This document shows positions 16,659 through 26,197 of a DNA stretch of 64,000 nucleotides, one piece after another. The stretch spans positions 2,542,001 through 2,606,000 of the forward strand of contig NZ_CP091851.1 of assembly GCF_022059845.1 (NCBI RefSeq), given 5' to 3'. Origin of the DNA: Terrirubrum flagellatum (GTDB lineage Bacteria; Pseudomonadota; Alphaproteobacteria; Rhizobiales; Beijerinckiaceae). The notes beneath the pieces were generated by a model. The model was given only the letters and a program-made list of their open reading frames with translations, was not told the DNA's origin and ran no database searches. Position 1 is the first letter of the stretch. The number at the start of each line of letters is the position of its first letter. Made by a program: the position numbers and the translations under genes.

Positions 16659-19031
16659 ATGACAGCGCTCAAGAAAATCGCATTCATTGGCAACTATTTG
16701 CCGCGTCGATGTGGCATCGCGACCTTCACGCACGACATCCAGCGAGCTGTCGCCGCCGCCCTCCCGGAAGTTGAAACATCGGTCGTGGCTATGACCGATG
16801 TTGGCTGTTCATACAACTATCCCGGAGTAGTCACGGCAGAGATTCATGAAGATTCGTTGGGCGAATATATCGCCGCCGCCGAACGGCTGAATCAGGCGGG
16901 TGTCGATATCGTGTCGCTTCAGCACGAATACGGAATATTCGGCGGCGACGCCGGCGGGCATGTCATTGAGCTGTTGTCGCGTCTCGCCATGCCGATTGTC
17001 ACCACGCTTCATACCGTGCTGGCGAATCCGACTCCGAGGCAACGCGCGGTCATGGATCTGATTATCAACAATTCGATAAAGATCATCGTGATGGCTGACA
17101 AAGCTCGCGAGCTTCTGTTGTCTGTGCATGGGATTCCCGCTCACAAGGTTATCGTCATTCCGCATGGAATACCGAACTTTCCCTACCAGGAGACCAGCGT
17201 CGCTAAACCGAAATTCGATATGCAGGATCGTTCGACGATCCTGACTTTCGGTCTTCTGTCCCCCAACAAGGGTATCGAGGTGATGCTCGATGCGATGTCG
17301 AGAATCATCAAAAGCACGCCAGCAGCCGCTTATATCGTTCTGGGCGCAACTCATCCCAATCTCGTTCGCCGCGAGGGCGAAGCTTATCGGAACCTGCTCG
17401 CAGCCCGCGCGCGCGAACTCGGCATTGAAGGGCATGTAACGTTTCTCAACCAGTTCGTCGATCAGCCAACATTGCTGGAATTCATCTCAATGGCCGACGT
17501 TTATGTGACGCCGTATCTCAATGAGGCGCAGATGACGTCGGGCACGCTTGCTTACAGCTTTGGCTTGGGCAAGGCCGTCGTGTCGACCCCTTATTGGCAC
17601 GCCAAAGAGCTGTTGGCGGATGGCCTTGGGATTCTCGTTCCTTTCGGAGATGCCGATGCGCTGAGCCGAGAGGTGTCTGGCCTTCTGACAAATGACGTGA
17701 AGCGGCATTCAATGCGCAAACGCGCCTATGAAGCCAGCCGATCGATGATCTGGGGAGAAGTTGCGAAACGCTACTGCTCGGCATTCGAGGCGGCGCGGTC
17801 GCAAAGCAAAGCGCCTGAGTTCCCCCCGCTCCTGTCCCGCCGCAGGGAACGAACAATTCCACCGCTACGGTTGAGGCATTTCCTGTCTCTTTGTGATGAC
17901 ACCGGCATACTCCAGCACGCCGTCTATTCCGTCGCCAATCGCGAACATGGATACTGTGTCGACGACAATGCACGCGCGCTTCTTCTGTCCACGGCGCTCT
18001 CCATCTCAGGCGATGCGCAATTGTCCTACCTTGTCGCCGCACGTTTTGCCGCATTTATCCAAGACGCTTGGAATCCTGAAAATGGCCGGTTCCGCAATTT
18101 TATGAGCTATGGCCGAAGGTGGTTAGAAAGCAGGGGCTCGGAAGACAGTCACGGCCGGACGCTCTGGGCGCTTGGAGACTGCGTCGCAAGAGACCGCGAT
18201 TCGTCCAGGCGGCGATGGGCCGAGGCGCTGTTCAGGGCGGCGCTGCCCGCCGTAGAATCGTTTGCGTCCCCACGGGCCTGGGCCTTCGCGCTTCTCGGTC
18301 TGGATTGCTATTGCACGGTGATGAGCGCAGAGCCGCTCGCTCTCCAGATGCGACACTTGCTCGCCAAGCGTCTTGCTTCCCAGTTCGCGGGCGCCGAGAC
18401 ACACGAATGGACCTGGTTCGAGGACTATCTCGCGTATGACAACGCCCGGCTTTCGCAAGCCATGATCCAGACGGGCATGGGAATTCGGAACCATTCTTAC
18501 GTGGACACGGGCTTGAAGTCGCTGTCCTGGCTGATGGCGATGCAAACAAGTTCCGAAGGGCTTTTCCGGCCTGTAGGCACGGAAAGCTTCGGCTGCCGCC
18601 GTTTACCGCCTGCAACGTTTGACCAGCAACCCGTTGAGGCCGCGGCCACGATCTCGGCCTGCGCTGCAGCCTGGCGAGCGAGCGGCGATAGCCAATGGCG
18701 AGCGAGCGCGAAGCGGGCGTTCGGCTGGTTTCTTGGCGACAACGATTTGCATGTGACGCTGATCGACGCCGAAAGCGGCGGATGCGCGGACGGTCTTCAT
18801 CCCGATCGACGGAATGAGAACAGAGGTGCGGAGTCCGCGTTGTCTTATCTCCTCGGCCTCGTCGAAATCATCCAATTAGAGGATGCGGTCGTGCACGAAC
18901 GCGCCAAGCCATCGTTTTCACTGCCGCGCGACATTGCGGGCCGTTCGAGCACGTCGCACAAAATTTCTGGGGGCGCGCATCTTGTCTCAATTTCCGCTGC
19001 TAGTTCGACAAAGCTTATCCCTACGCCCTGA
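16659..19031 (+). CDS. GT4 glycosyltransferase fused to a glycosidase-like alpha/alpha-barrel domain
   Basis: Two-domain protein of 790 residues. Residues 1-380 are a GT4 transferase: IAFIGNYLPRRCGIATFT, LQHEYGIFGGDAGGH, TFGLLSPNKGIEVML, then YLNEAQMTSGTLAYSFGLGKAVVST. From about residue 405 a second domain starts with LCDDTGILQHAVYSVANREHGYCVDDNARALLL and continues as repeated helices, like six-hairpin glycosidases. Both domains occur side by side with GH130 proteins in other proteobacteria, as recalled. It likely builds a mannose-containing glycan whose turnover involves the next gene. The activity of the C-terminal domain is not known. Confidence 0.85.
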   Translation: MTALKKIAFIGNYLPRRCGIATFTHDIQRAVAAALPEVETSVVAMTDVGCSYNYPGVVTAEIHEDSLGEYIAAAERLNQAGVDIVSLQHEYGIFGGDAGGHVIELLSRLAMPIVTTLHTVLANPTPRQRAVMDLIINNSIKIIVMADKARELLLSVHGIPAHKVIVIPHGIPNFPYQETSVAKPKFDMQDRSTILTFGLLSPNKGIEVMLDAMSRIIKSTPAAAYIVLGATHPNLVRREGEAYRNLLAARARELGIEGHVTFLNQFVDQPTLLEFISMADVYVTPYLNEAQMTSGTLAYSFGLGKAVVSTPYWHAKELLADGLGILVPFGDADALSREVSGLLTNDVKRHSMRKRAYEASRSMIWGEVAKRYCSAFEAARSQSKAPEFPPLLSRRRERTIPPLRLRHFLSLCDDTGILQHAVYSVANREHGYCVDDNARALLLSTALSISGDAQLSYLVAARFAAFIQDAWNPENGRFRNFMSYGRRWLESRGSEDSHGRTLWALGDCVARDRDSSRRRWAEALFRAALPAVESFASPRAWAFALLGLDCYCTVMSAEPLALQMRHLLAKRLASQFAGAETHEWTWFEDYLAYDNARLSQAMIQTGMGIRNHSYVDTGLKSLSWLMAMQTSSEGLFRPVGTESFGCRRLPPATFDQQPVEAAATISACAAAWRASGDSQWRASAKRAFGWFLGDNDLHVTLIDAESGGCADGLHPDRRNENRGAESALSYLLGLVEIIQLEDAVVHERAKPSFSLPRDIAGRSSTSHKISGGAHLVSISAASSTKLIPTP

Positions 19032-20283
19032 TCCCAGCAGGGTTGTCGTGAGGCCGTTCAAGCCGACGACAGAGCCAAGAGATATGAATGCAAGCGATAA
19101 GACACGCGCTGACCACATCGTCGATCGCGTCCTCCGGCTTGACGAGGCTACGGTCGATCGACAGCTTCATGACGTCCTTGAGAATTTTGAGGGGCGCCAT
19201 CGGAATTTATTGCAGACGTTCGCCTGCAGCGCTGAAGAGATGGAGAACGCGTTTGCGCCGCACGCCCCGCTGAGCCCGCATCAGCGCCTTCTTATCGGGG
19301 CGTATTTTCTCCAGGAGTATTCGTTCGAAGCATCGGCTCTCTTCAATCCGAGTATCGTCCGTGACCCTGATCAGTCATCAGCTCCGAAGGACAGCTGCCG
19401 CTTCATCCTCAGTCTTCGCGCAGTTGGCGAAGGGCATATTTCGTCACTCACATTTCGCTCGGGCGTCATCGGAGCGACGGGCGAGGTGACGCTTGATCCG
19501 ACGGCGCGGCTCGCGTGCATTTCTACCGACTTGATCCGCACGCCCTCACCTCACGGAGAACACGTCGAGATCTCGTTCAGACCTGAGGTTGAGCTCAGCG
19601 AACGTGTCATCTTTCCAATTACCGACGCTCAGTCGAATGGCATAGAGGACGCCAGATTCGTCGAGTTCGTCGAGGGCGACGACACTCGCTACTACGCGAC
19701 TTATACTGCCTACAGTGGGCGAGCCATTCGGTCCGAGTTGATCGAAACGAAGGACTTTCGCTCTTTTCGACTTACTCCACTCTCCGGATCGGCCACCCGG
19801 AACAAGGGCATGGCTCTATTCCCACGCAAGATCAACGGGCGATACGCGATGATCGCGAGACAGGATAATGAGAATCTCTACCTCCTGTATTCTGATGACA
19901 TTCGTGCATGGGAAGGCGGGCAAGCGATTCTTCAACCAGAGCAGCCCTGGGAGTTTTTTCAGATGGGAAATTGCGGCGCGCCCATCGAACTCGACGAGGG
20001 CTGGTTGCTGCTGACGCACGGCGTCGGGCCCGTTCGCAAATACTCAATCGGAGCAGTTCTTCTCGACAAGGCGAACCCTTCGAAGGTTTTGGGCCGCTCG
20101 CGCGAGCCGCTGATCCGTCCGGAATTCTATGAACGCGATGGTTACGTCCCCAACGTCGTCTACACCTGCGGCGCCTTGCGGCATCGCGGCAAGATCATTC
20201 TCCCCTATGCAATATCAGACACGTTCTCCAAGTTTGCGGCGATCGATGCCGCAGCGCTTCTCGGCGCGATCGACAGGGGATAA
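18982..20283 (+). CDS. GH130-family beta-mannoside phosphorylase-like protein
   Basis: Five-bladed beta-propeller enzyme of the GH130 type, many of which phosphorolyse beta-mannosides to mannose-1-phosphate. Key stretches: SFEASALFNPSIV, LSLRAVGEGHISSLTFRSG, NGIEDARFVEF with the conserved Glu-Asp, TRNKGMALFPRKINGRYAMIARQDNENLY, and ILPYAISDTFS near the end. The family-typical N-terminal stretch LRPDPSRVVVRPFKP lies upstream of the ATG at 19084. I therefore take the TTG at 18982, which makes the gene overlap its neighbour by 50 bases; a GTG at 19048 is the alternative. Which mannoside is used is unknown. Confidence 0.85.
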   Translation: MSQFPLLVRQSLSLRPDPSRVVVRPFKPTTEPRDMNASDKTRADHIVDRVLRLDEATVDRQLHDVLENFEGRHRNLLQTFACSAEEMENAFAPHAPLSPHQRLLIGAYFLQEYSFEASALFNPSIVRDPDQSSAPKDSCRFILSLRAVGEGHISSLTFRSGVIGATGEVTLDPTARLACISTDLIRTPSPHGEHVEISFRPEVELSERVIFPITDAQSNGIEDARFVEFVEGDDTRYYATYTAYSGRAIRSELIETKDFRSFRLTPLSGSATRNKGMALFPRKINGRYAMIARQDNENLYLLYSDDIRAWEGGQAILQPEQPWEFFQMGNCGAPIELDEGWLLLTHGVGPVRKYSIGAVLLDKANPSKVLGRSREPLIRPEFYERDGYVPNVVYTCGALRHRGKIILPYAISDTFSKFAAIDAAALLGAIDRG

Positions 20284-20714
20284 AAGTTAAGCGTCATTGC
20301 GGGCTGTCTAGCTGCAACAGTCAGCCTTCACGGCGCAATCCGGTCTATCTAGGCTCGCTTTGGTTCAGACGTGCCGCTCACAGCCAACGTCGGCTATCGG
20401 GAGAAACTTTAGGTCATTGACCGGCGGCCTTGGGTCAGTGCCGCCGCTAGCCGCGGATGTCGCGTTTCGGAACCCCAATCGTCTTACGAAGGTCCGCCTA
20501 GCGAGCAAGCAGATCCGCCCATGTGTACGCTATTCTGCGCCAGAGCGTTCACATTCGACGAAAGCGCTTTACATCTTCCCGAGATTGGCCGCAGGTTGGC
20601 TCTGCGAGTTTCGTGGGGAGATCAAGCAACCGAGGTAGCTAGAAAGAGACAAGAGCAGCGGCGGGATGGCGGCGAAAGTTGCCGCCGAATTTACGCTATC
20701 GCCGCCGATTTCCC
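20284..20714. other. Intergenic region, boundary of accessory and core blocks
   Basis: No convincing gene on either strand. A hairpin GGCGGC-N7-GCCGCC at 20668-20686 lies just beyond the guaA stop and may help end that transcript, but it lacks a clear U-run. The stretch separates the sugar cluster from the guaA region. Confidence 0.4.
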
Positions 20715-22265
20715 CTACTCCCACTCAATGGTTCCCGGCGGCTTGCTCGTCACGTCATAGACGACGCGGTTTACGCCCCTCACCTCATTGATGATGCGCG
20801 TCGCCGCGCGGCCCAGGAAATTCATGTCGAAGGGGAAGAAATCGGCGGTCATGCCGTCGACCGACGTCACCGCGCGCAGCGCCAGCACATGATCGTAGGT
20901 GCGATAATCGCCCATCACGCCGACGGTGCGCACCGGCAGCAACACGGCGAATGCCTGCCAGATCTGGTCGTAGAGGCCGGCGCGCCTGATCTCGTCGAGA
21001 TAGATCGCATCGGCCTGGCGCAGGATGTCGAGCTTGTCTTTCGTGATGTCGCCGGGCACGCGGATCGCAAGGCCGGGGCCCGGGAAGGGATGACGGCCGA
21101 CGAAAGCTTCGGGCAATCCGAGTTCGCGCCCCAGAGCACGCACCTCATCCTTGAACAGTTCGCGCAGCGGCTCGACGAGCTTCATGTTCATGCGCGCGGG
21201 CAGGCCGCCGACATTGTGGTGCGACTTGATCGTCACCGAAGGCCCGCCTGAAAAACTCACGCTCTCGATCACGTCGGGATAGAGCGTGCCTTGCGCGAGG
21301 AATTCCGCGCCGCCGATTTTCTTCGCTTCCGCCTCGAACACATCGATGAAGAGCTTGCCGATGGTCTTGCGCTTTGTCTCGGGGTCGCTGACGCCCGCGA
21401 GCGCATCGAGGAACATCTTCTCCGCGTCCACATGGACGAGCGGAATATTGTAGTGGCCGCGGAAGAGATCGACGACCTCCTCCGCCTCCGCCATGCGCAT
21501 CAGGCCGTGATCGACGAAGACGCAGGTGAGTTGATCGCCGATCGCTTCATGGATCAGCACCGCCGCCACGGCGGAATCGACGCCGCCGGACAATCCGCAG
21601 ATCACGCGGCCCTTGCCGACCTGCGCGCGGATTTTCGCGATCATCTCGGCGCGATAGGCGGACATGGTCCAGTCCGGCTTGCAGCCGCAGATGTCGATCA
21701 CGAAATTCCTGAGCAGCTTCGCGCCGTCGGGCGTGTGCGCGACTTCAGGGTGGAACATGGTGGTGTAGAGGCGGCGCTTCTCGTCGGTCGCGACCGCGAA
21801 GGGCGCATTTTCCGATGTCGCCTTCACCGAAAAACCATCCGGCAGTTTCGTGACGCGGTCGCCATGGCTCATCCAGACGGGATAGCGGCGGCCCTTCTCC
21901 CACACGCCCGCGAACAGCGAGGAGAGTTCGAGGATTTCGACTTCGGCGCGCCCGAACTCCGCGGCGTGGCCGCCTTCGACGACGCCGCCGAGCTGGTGCG
22001 CCAGGGTCTGCTGGCCGTAGCAGATGCCGAGGATCGGCAGGCCTGACGAAAAGACTTCCTTCGGCGCGCGCGGGCTGCCCTCATCTGGCACCGAGGCCGG
22101 GCCGCCCGAGAAGATCACGCCCTTCGGCTTCATCCGCGCGAAGGCTTCCGCCGCCGACTGGAACGGCGCGAGCTCGCAATAGACGCCCATCTCGCGCACC
22201 CGCCGGGCGATGAGCTGGGTGACCTGGGAGCCGAAATCGATGATGAGAATGGAATCGTGCGTCAT
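20715..22265 (-). CDS. guaA: GMP synthase (glutamine-hydrolysing)
   Basis: Converts XMP, glutamine and ATP to GMP, the last step of guanine nucleotide synthesis. The class I glutamine amidotransferase domain has LGICYGQQ with the catalytic Cys and a FHPEVAHT His-Glu pair. The ATP pyrophosphatase domain has the PP-loop [10 protein letters not shown]. The dimerisation domain contains [14 protein letters not shown] and ends in [11 protein letters not shown]. The 516 residues are normal. guaB lies 7 kb away on the same strand. Confidence 0.98.
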   Translation of the reverse strand: MTHDSILIIDFGSQVTQLIARRVREMGVYCELAPFQSAAEAFARMKPKGVIFSGGPASVPDEGSPRAPKEVFSSGLPILGICYGQQTLAHQLGGVVEGGHAAEFGRAEVEILELSSLFAGVWEKGRRYPVWMSHGDRVTKLPDGFSVKATSENAPFAVATDEKRRLYTTMFHPEVAHTPDGAKLLRNFVIDICGCKPDWTMSAYRAEMIAKIRAQVGKGRVICGLSGGVDSAVAAVLIHEAIGDQLTCVFVDHGLMRMAEAEEVVDLFRGHYNIPLVHVDAEKMFLDALAGVSDPETKRKTIGKLFIDVFEAEAKKIGGAEFLAQGTLYPDVIESVSFSGGPSVTIKSHHNVGGLPARMNMKLVEPLRELFKDEVRALGRELGLPEAFVGRHPFPGPGLAIRVPGDITKDKLDILRQADAIYLDEIRRAGLYDQIWQAFAVLLPVRTVGVMGDYRTYDHVLALRAVTSVDGMTADFFPFDMNFLGRAATRIINEVRGVNRVVYDVTSKPPGTIEWE

Positions 22266-22351
22266 CTCTGGCGATTAAGCGAAGCGCCGCAGCGGCGCAA
22301 CGCTTGTCGCGATTTCGTCCACGCATGGTCTCATGCGCGGGGCCGAACAGC

Positions 22352-22570
22352 TTAAGACCAGAATCCTTCGCAGCCGATCGGAGCCGAGCCGAGCGGCTTC
22401 AGCCGCGCCTTCACCTGCTTGCAGGCCCATTCCCGCGCAGGCGCAGGCAGGCGGCTGTTGATCGACACCCAGCCGGCGTCGTCAGGCGAAGTGATGGTGT
22501 AGGTCATATAGCCCCAGTAGAGGCAGACGCCGACGACGATGCCAACAATGAGGCCTAGAAAAGCGCGCAT
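22352..22570 (-). CDS. Small membrane-anchored protein (72 aa)
   Basis: The ATG at 22570 opens MRAFLGLIVGIVVGVCLYWGYM, one hydrophobic segment (anchor or uncleaved signal), followed by about 50 residues outside it: WVSINSRLPAPAREWACKQVKARL, then SAPIGCEGF with two cysteines. A longer frame starts inside the next gene's 3' end and was not chosen. It sits between guaA and the RNA methyltransferase. Unknown function. Confidence 0.65.
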   Translation of the reverse strand: MRAFLGLIVGIVVGVCLYWGYMTYTITSPDDAGWVSINSRLPAPAREWACKQVKARLKPLGSAPIGCEGFWS

Positions 22571-22598
22571 GAATGATTTCCCGAAGCCCCACCGGAGA

Positions 22599-23912
22599 TT
22601 AACCGCTCCGACGCAGCAATGCGAGGAAAAAGCCATCGGTTCCGGTCCGCGCCGGCGTGAGCAGCAGACCAAGGCCGTCTCCGGCAATGATGTCAGTGCG
22701 TTCGCACAGCGCATCAGGGGCGAGCGCCATCTGCTCGCGCGCGTCGACAGGGCTGAATTCGGGATGATCGTTAAGGAAGGCTGAGACGCGGTCCTCGTTC
22801 TCCTCGATCAGCGTCGAGCAGGTGATGTAGGCGATACGGCCGCCCGGCTTCACGAGGCGCGCGGCGCGGCCAAGCACGAAGTCCTGCTCGGCCATCCGCT
22901 GCTCCAGCGCGCCGGGGCGGACGCGCCATTTGGCGTCTGGATTGCGCCGCCAGACGCCGACGCCGGTGCAGGGCGCGTCGATCAGCACGAGGTCGGCCTT
23001 GCCTTCAAGGCCGCGCAGGGGCTCGTCATCCCTGCCCTTCGGCGTCCGGACCTGCACGTTGCGTGCTCCGGCCCGCTCCAGCCGCTGATGGATCGGCGCC
23101 AGCCGGCGGGCGTCATTGTCGGTGGCGTAGATCTGGCCGCTGTTGTTCATGGCGGCCGCGAGCGACAAGGTCTTGCCGCCGCCGCCGGCGCAGAGGTCAA
23201 TGACCTGATCGCCGGGTTCGGCTCCCGCAAGCAGCGCGACGAGTTGCGATCCCTCGTCCTGGATCTCGAACAGGCCCTTCTGGAATTCCTCGGTCGCCTG
23301 CAGAGCCGGGCCGCGCCCGCCCTCGCCGGCGGAGAAGCGCAGTCCGACCGGCGAATAGGGCGTGTCCGCCGCGCCGAGATGAGAGAGCTTCTGGCGCAGG
23401 GGATCGCGGAGGCTCTTCAGGGAGTTCGCCCTGACATCGACCGGCGCGCGCGTCGCCAACGCGTGCATCTCCCGGGGGAGCGCGTCGCCGAACCGGCGCG
23501 ACAGGCTGGGCTCCAGCCAGTCCGGAAAATCGCCAGCGATATGAGCCGGCGCATTAGAGAGCACCGCGGCGGGATCGAGCTGCAGCCGGGTCCGCTCATC
23601 TTCAGAAATTGATTCAGGGGCGAAACGGTCGCCCGAGCAGAGTCTTGCGATCTCTTCCTCGCTCATCGCGGGAAGCAGCCTGAGCGACCCCAGGAGGACG
23701 GCGCGCGGCGTCTCCGCCCCCATCAGCCAGGCGGCCGACGCCTTCTTGCGCAGGGCGTCATAGGTGAGGCTCGCGATCGCGGCCCGATCCTTCGATCCGG
23801 CGAAGCGATGGCCGAGGCCCCAATCCTTGAGGGCGTCGGCGGCGGGCCTCCGGCGCGCAAAGATATCGGCCAGAACCTCGATGGCGGCCTGGAGGCGGGC
23901 GGCGGGGGTCAA
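22599..23912 (-). CDS. RsmB/NOP-family rRNA (cytosine-C5) methyltransferase
   Basis: SAM-dependent m5C RNA methyltransferase, probably on 16S rRNA. An N-terminal NusB-like helical region covers about residues 1-130 and the Rossmann methyltransferase follows: DLCAGGGGKTL (SAM loop), VLIDAPCTGVGVWRRNPDAKWR (first cysteine) and AYITCSTLIEENED (second cysteine), the two-cysteine pair of the family. The frame opens at 23972, but homology begins at LTPAARLQAAIEVLADIF, so a TTG at 23912 is my start; the ribosome site is weak. Whether it is RsmB proper cannot be decided here. Confidence 0.9.
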   Translation of the reverse strand: MTPAARLQAAIEVLADIFARRRPAADALKDWGLGHRFAGSKDRAAIASLTYDALRKKASAAWLMGAETPRAVLLGSLRLLPAMSEEEIARLCSGDRFAPESISEDERTRLQLDPAAVLSNAPAHIAGDFPDWLEPSLSRRFGDALPREMHALATRAPVDVRANSLKSLRDPLRQKLSHLGAADTPYSPVGLRFSAGEGGRGPALQATEEFQKGLFEIQDEGSQLVALLAGAEPGDQVIDLCAGGGGKTLSLAAAMNNSGQIYATDNDARRLAPIHQRLERAGARNVQVRTPKGRDDEPLRGLEGKADLVLIDAPCTGVGVWRRNPDAKWRVRPGALEQRMAEQDFVLGRAARLVKPGGRIAYITCSTLIEENEDRVSAFLNDHPEFSPVDAREQMALAPDALCERTDIIAGDGLGLLLTPARTGTDGFFLALLRRSG

Positions 23913-24045
23913 AGTCAGACTCGTTGATGATGCAGGCCTCGCCCGCGCGGATCGCGCGTCGAAAGGCCCCAAAAGCGGCTAGGTTGTCCGCGCTAGCTGT
24001 CACGGCTAACCGACAGTGGCAACCTGAACCAACAGGACGATTCGA

Positions 24046-24210
24046 ATGAACCGCGCGCTCCGCCTTTCCGCCCTCGCCCTCTACTGCGCCATGCTGGCCG
24101 CCTGCGCCTCGCCGCAGCCGCAGGCGGATCTCTCCCCGCCGGCGCTCAACCAGCGCGACGCGAAGGCCGAGCTTGAATCCGGCCGCAAGCCGACGCTGCG
24201 CCGGCAGTGA
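24046..24210 (+). CDS. Small lipoprotein (54 aa)
   Basis: The ATG at 24046 has AGGA nine bases upstream. The N-terminus MNRALRLSALALYCAMLAAC is a lipoprotein signal with a LAAC lipobox, so the mature protein starts at the Cys and is only about 35 residues (ASPQPQADLSPPALNQRDAK and so on). A strong terminator follows directly. Function unknown. Confidence 0.7.
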   Translation: MNRALRLSALALYCAMLAACASPQPQADLSPPALNQRDAKAELESGRKPTLRRQ

Positions 24211-24218
24211 TCGTGTGA

Positions 24219-24237
24219 GGGGCCGCTCTGCGGCCCC
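24219..24237. terminator. Hairpin terminator shared by convergent genes
   Basis: GGGGCCGC-TCT-GCGGCCCC followed by TTCCC lies nine bases after the small lipoprotein stop and eight bases from the stop of the convergent AraC-type gene. It probably ends both transcripts. Confidence 0.75.
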
Positions 24238-24244
24238 TTCCCGC

Positions 24245-25099
24245 TCACGCCGCCAAGGGCATACTCACCCTCGTCAGCCATTCCGTGGGCGGCGTCGCCC
24301 TGGGATTGTTCAGATACTCCTCGAAACAGGGCGTGTCGCCGGGCTCCCGCCCGCTCTTCGGCAGCCAGGAGCGATAGAGATAGCGATAGGCGCCTCTGAG
24401 TTCGGCGTAGGGTCCCTTGTGGATCAACGTTGCGACGATCATCTCGGGCAGTTCGATGATCTTCACCCGCCCGTCGGGTTTGAAATCCGCGCCAACCATC
24501 AGTCCCGCGACCGAGCGCAAATCGCGCGCAGGCGTCGCATCGGGATCATCGTAATAGACGCCGAAGCTGCGGGTCTGCGGACCAAGCAATCCGCGCATGC
24601 CGGCCCAGGCGAACAGCGGGTCAAACGTCTTGCCGATCTCGTTGTAATCGCCGCGATGATCCATGGCGGCGAGACGGACCGGCGGCGTGCGCTCAACAGT
24701 GACCTGATACATGGGATGCTCTCCGGACGGGGTTGACGTGTCCGGATCGCGGGCTCGCTCGCCGCGACGATAGGCGCCGGGCGGAACGCCATAGGAGCCG
24801 CCGAAGGCGCGCGTAAACGCCGCCGACGATCCATAGCCCGCCCGCCGCGCGATCGACGCGATCGGCTTCTGCGTCTCGATCAGTTCGAAGGCGGCGCGAT
24901 GCAGCCGCAAGCGGCGCACCGTATCGCCCACCGTTTCCCCGATCACCGAGGCGTAGATGCGATGGAAATGATAGGGCGACAGCCGCGCCTCCTCGGACAA
25001 TCGATCGAGGCTGATTTCCTCATCGAGATGATCCGAGACGAATTCAGCGACGCGCTGGATTCGCGTGGCGTAGGAGTCTTGCGTCTGCGCTCTCATCAT
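24245..25099 (-). CDS. AraC-family regulator with GyrI-like ligand domain
   Basis: Transcription factor that binds small molecules. Residues 12-110 hold the double helix-turn-helix (IQRVAEFVSDHLDEEISLDRL, then SPYHFHRIYASVIGETV, then IARRAGYGSSAAFTRAF). Residues 130-284 are a GyrI-like effector domain starting MYQVTVERTPPVRLAAMDHRGDY and containing FGVYYDDPDATP and TLIHKGPYAELRGAYRYLY. GGAGAGCA precedes the start. This domain order is that of Rob/SoxS-like multidrug sensors. The MAPEG gene lies just upstream. Confidence 0.92.
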   Translation of the reverse strand: MMRAQTQDSYATRIQRVAEFVSDHLDEEISLDRLSEEARLSPYHFHRIYASVIGETVGDTVRRLRLHRAAFELIETQKPIASIARRAGYGSSAAFTRAFGGSYGVPPGAYRRGERARDPDTSTPSGEHPMYQVTVERTPPVRLAAMDHRGDYNEIGKTFDPLFAWAGMRGLLGPQTRSFGVYYDDPDATPARDLRSVAGLMVGADFKPDGRVKIIELPEMIVATLIHKGPYAELRGAYRYLYRSWLPKSGREPGDTPCFEEYLNNPRATPPTEWLTRVSMPLAA

Positions 25100-25169
25100 T
25101 GCTCTCCGGACGCTTGACGCCTAGCAGGCGCGGATTGATCCGGGTTGCGGTCTTCGCTGGGACCGCAGC

Positions 25170-25571
25170 TCAAAGGACTTTCAGCAGAATCCCGACGAAC
25201 ATCGCAAACAGGGCGACGATTCCGACCGCATAGATCTGCGCCCGCACAGGCACGCGGTTAGACCCGGTGTGGATGAAGGTGTGGACGATGCGGCTCGCCA
25301 CAAAGATCCAGGCGAACAGGGTCATGAGCCAGTTCGTCGCGGCGACATAGGTCGCGACGCCGCAGAGCGCATAGAACAGCACCGGCGTCTCGAACTGATT
25401 GGAGAAGTTATTGCCGGCGGCGCGCGCCTCTGGCGGCCAGCCTTCGCCCGACAGCGCGATGTCGGACATCTTCACGCCCGCCTGCCGCGCCTGCACGCGG
25501 GCGCGAAACATGATCGCAAGCACGACAAACGTCCAGGCGATCTGCGCCAGCACGGGATAAACGAGATTCAT
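25170..25571 (-). CDS. MAPEG-family membrane protein
   Basis: Integral membrane protein of the microsomal glutathione transferase-like (MAPEG) family, with four predicted segments: VYPVLAQIAWTFVVLAIMF, TPVLFYALCGVATYVA, LMTLFAWIFVASRIVHTF and AQIYAVGIVALFAMFVGILL. The ribosome site GGAGGAGAGG is strong. Bacterial members have no settled substrate. Confidence 0.88.
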   Translation of the reverse strand: MNLVYPVLAQIAWTFVVLAIMFRARVQARQAGVKMSDIALSGEGWPPEARAAGNNFSNQFETPVLFYALCGVATYVAATNWLMTLFAWIFVASRIVHTFIHTGSNRVPVRAQIYAVGIVALFAMFVGILLKVL

Positions 25572-25670
25572 GACGGCCTCTCCTCCGAGAGGTGATCTCG
25601 CATGACGAGACGATGGCCGCCAAGTTGCTTATATGTCGATCGGAGCCGCGGAGAGAAAGACGCCTAAATC

Positions 25671-25940
25671 TCAATACGGACTACGGTGACCAGTCTGGCC
25701 GGTATAAGGATTATAATTGCCCCGTGTGCTGTAGTTATCGAGCGTCGTGTTATTCGGATTGGTCGCGCGATAGCTATCAACATACGCGCCGTTTGAATTG
25801 TAGTGGGGCTGCACACTGTGGCTGTTCGAATTTGATCCGGTGCCGTAACCGCCATAGCCAGAATTGCGATTGCCATAATATTGAGCCTGCGCGACGCTGC
25901 TCAGCGCAGTCAAAGTGATGATTGATATTGCGATTTTCAT
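25671..25940 (-). CDS. Small secreted Asn/Gly/Tyr-rich protein
   Basis: An 89-residue protein with a signal peptide (MKIAISIITLTALSSVAQA, cleavage before QYYG) and a strong ribosome site GGGAGG. The mature part is polar and low in complexity: Gly-Tyr-Asn repeats, then HSVQPHYNSNGAYVDSYRAT and TNPNNTTLDNYSTRGNYNPYTG. The YVxxYRATNPNxTxxDNYxTxGNxNPxTG pattern recurs in many Hyphomicrobiales proteins of unknown role, as recalled. Probably periplasmic. Confidence 0.8.
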   Translation of the reverse strand: MKIAISIITLTALSSVAQAQYYGNRNSGYGGYGTGSNSNSHSVQPHYNSNGAYVDSYRATNPNNTTLDNYSTRGNYNPYTGQTGHRSPY

Positions 25941-26197
25941 TTCGGCCTCCCGCGCCCATAGAAGCGCGGCGGCGCGACAGAGTCCATCTCTTCAAAAATC
26001 TTGAAGACCTCATCGAGAATTCGCACCCAGCTGAGTTGTCACACTGCCCTCAGGCATCCTGGGCTTCTGGCTGGAGCGGTTGATGCACGGCGATTTGCGC
26101 GTCGCGGCCATCACTATGGTGGTCCTCTCTCTGTTTGACTCGACTCCCTTTGGTCATGGAGGCAGTATTCTTTGTGGGGCTGCTATTGGGGGTAAGC

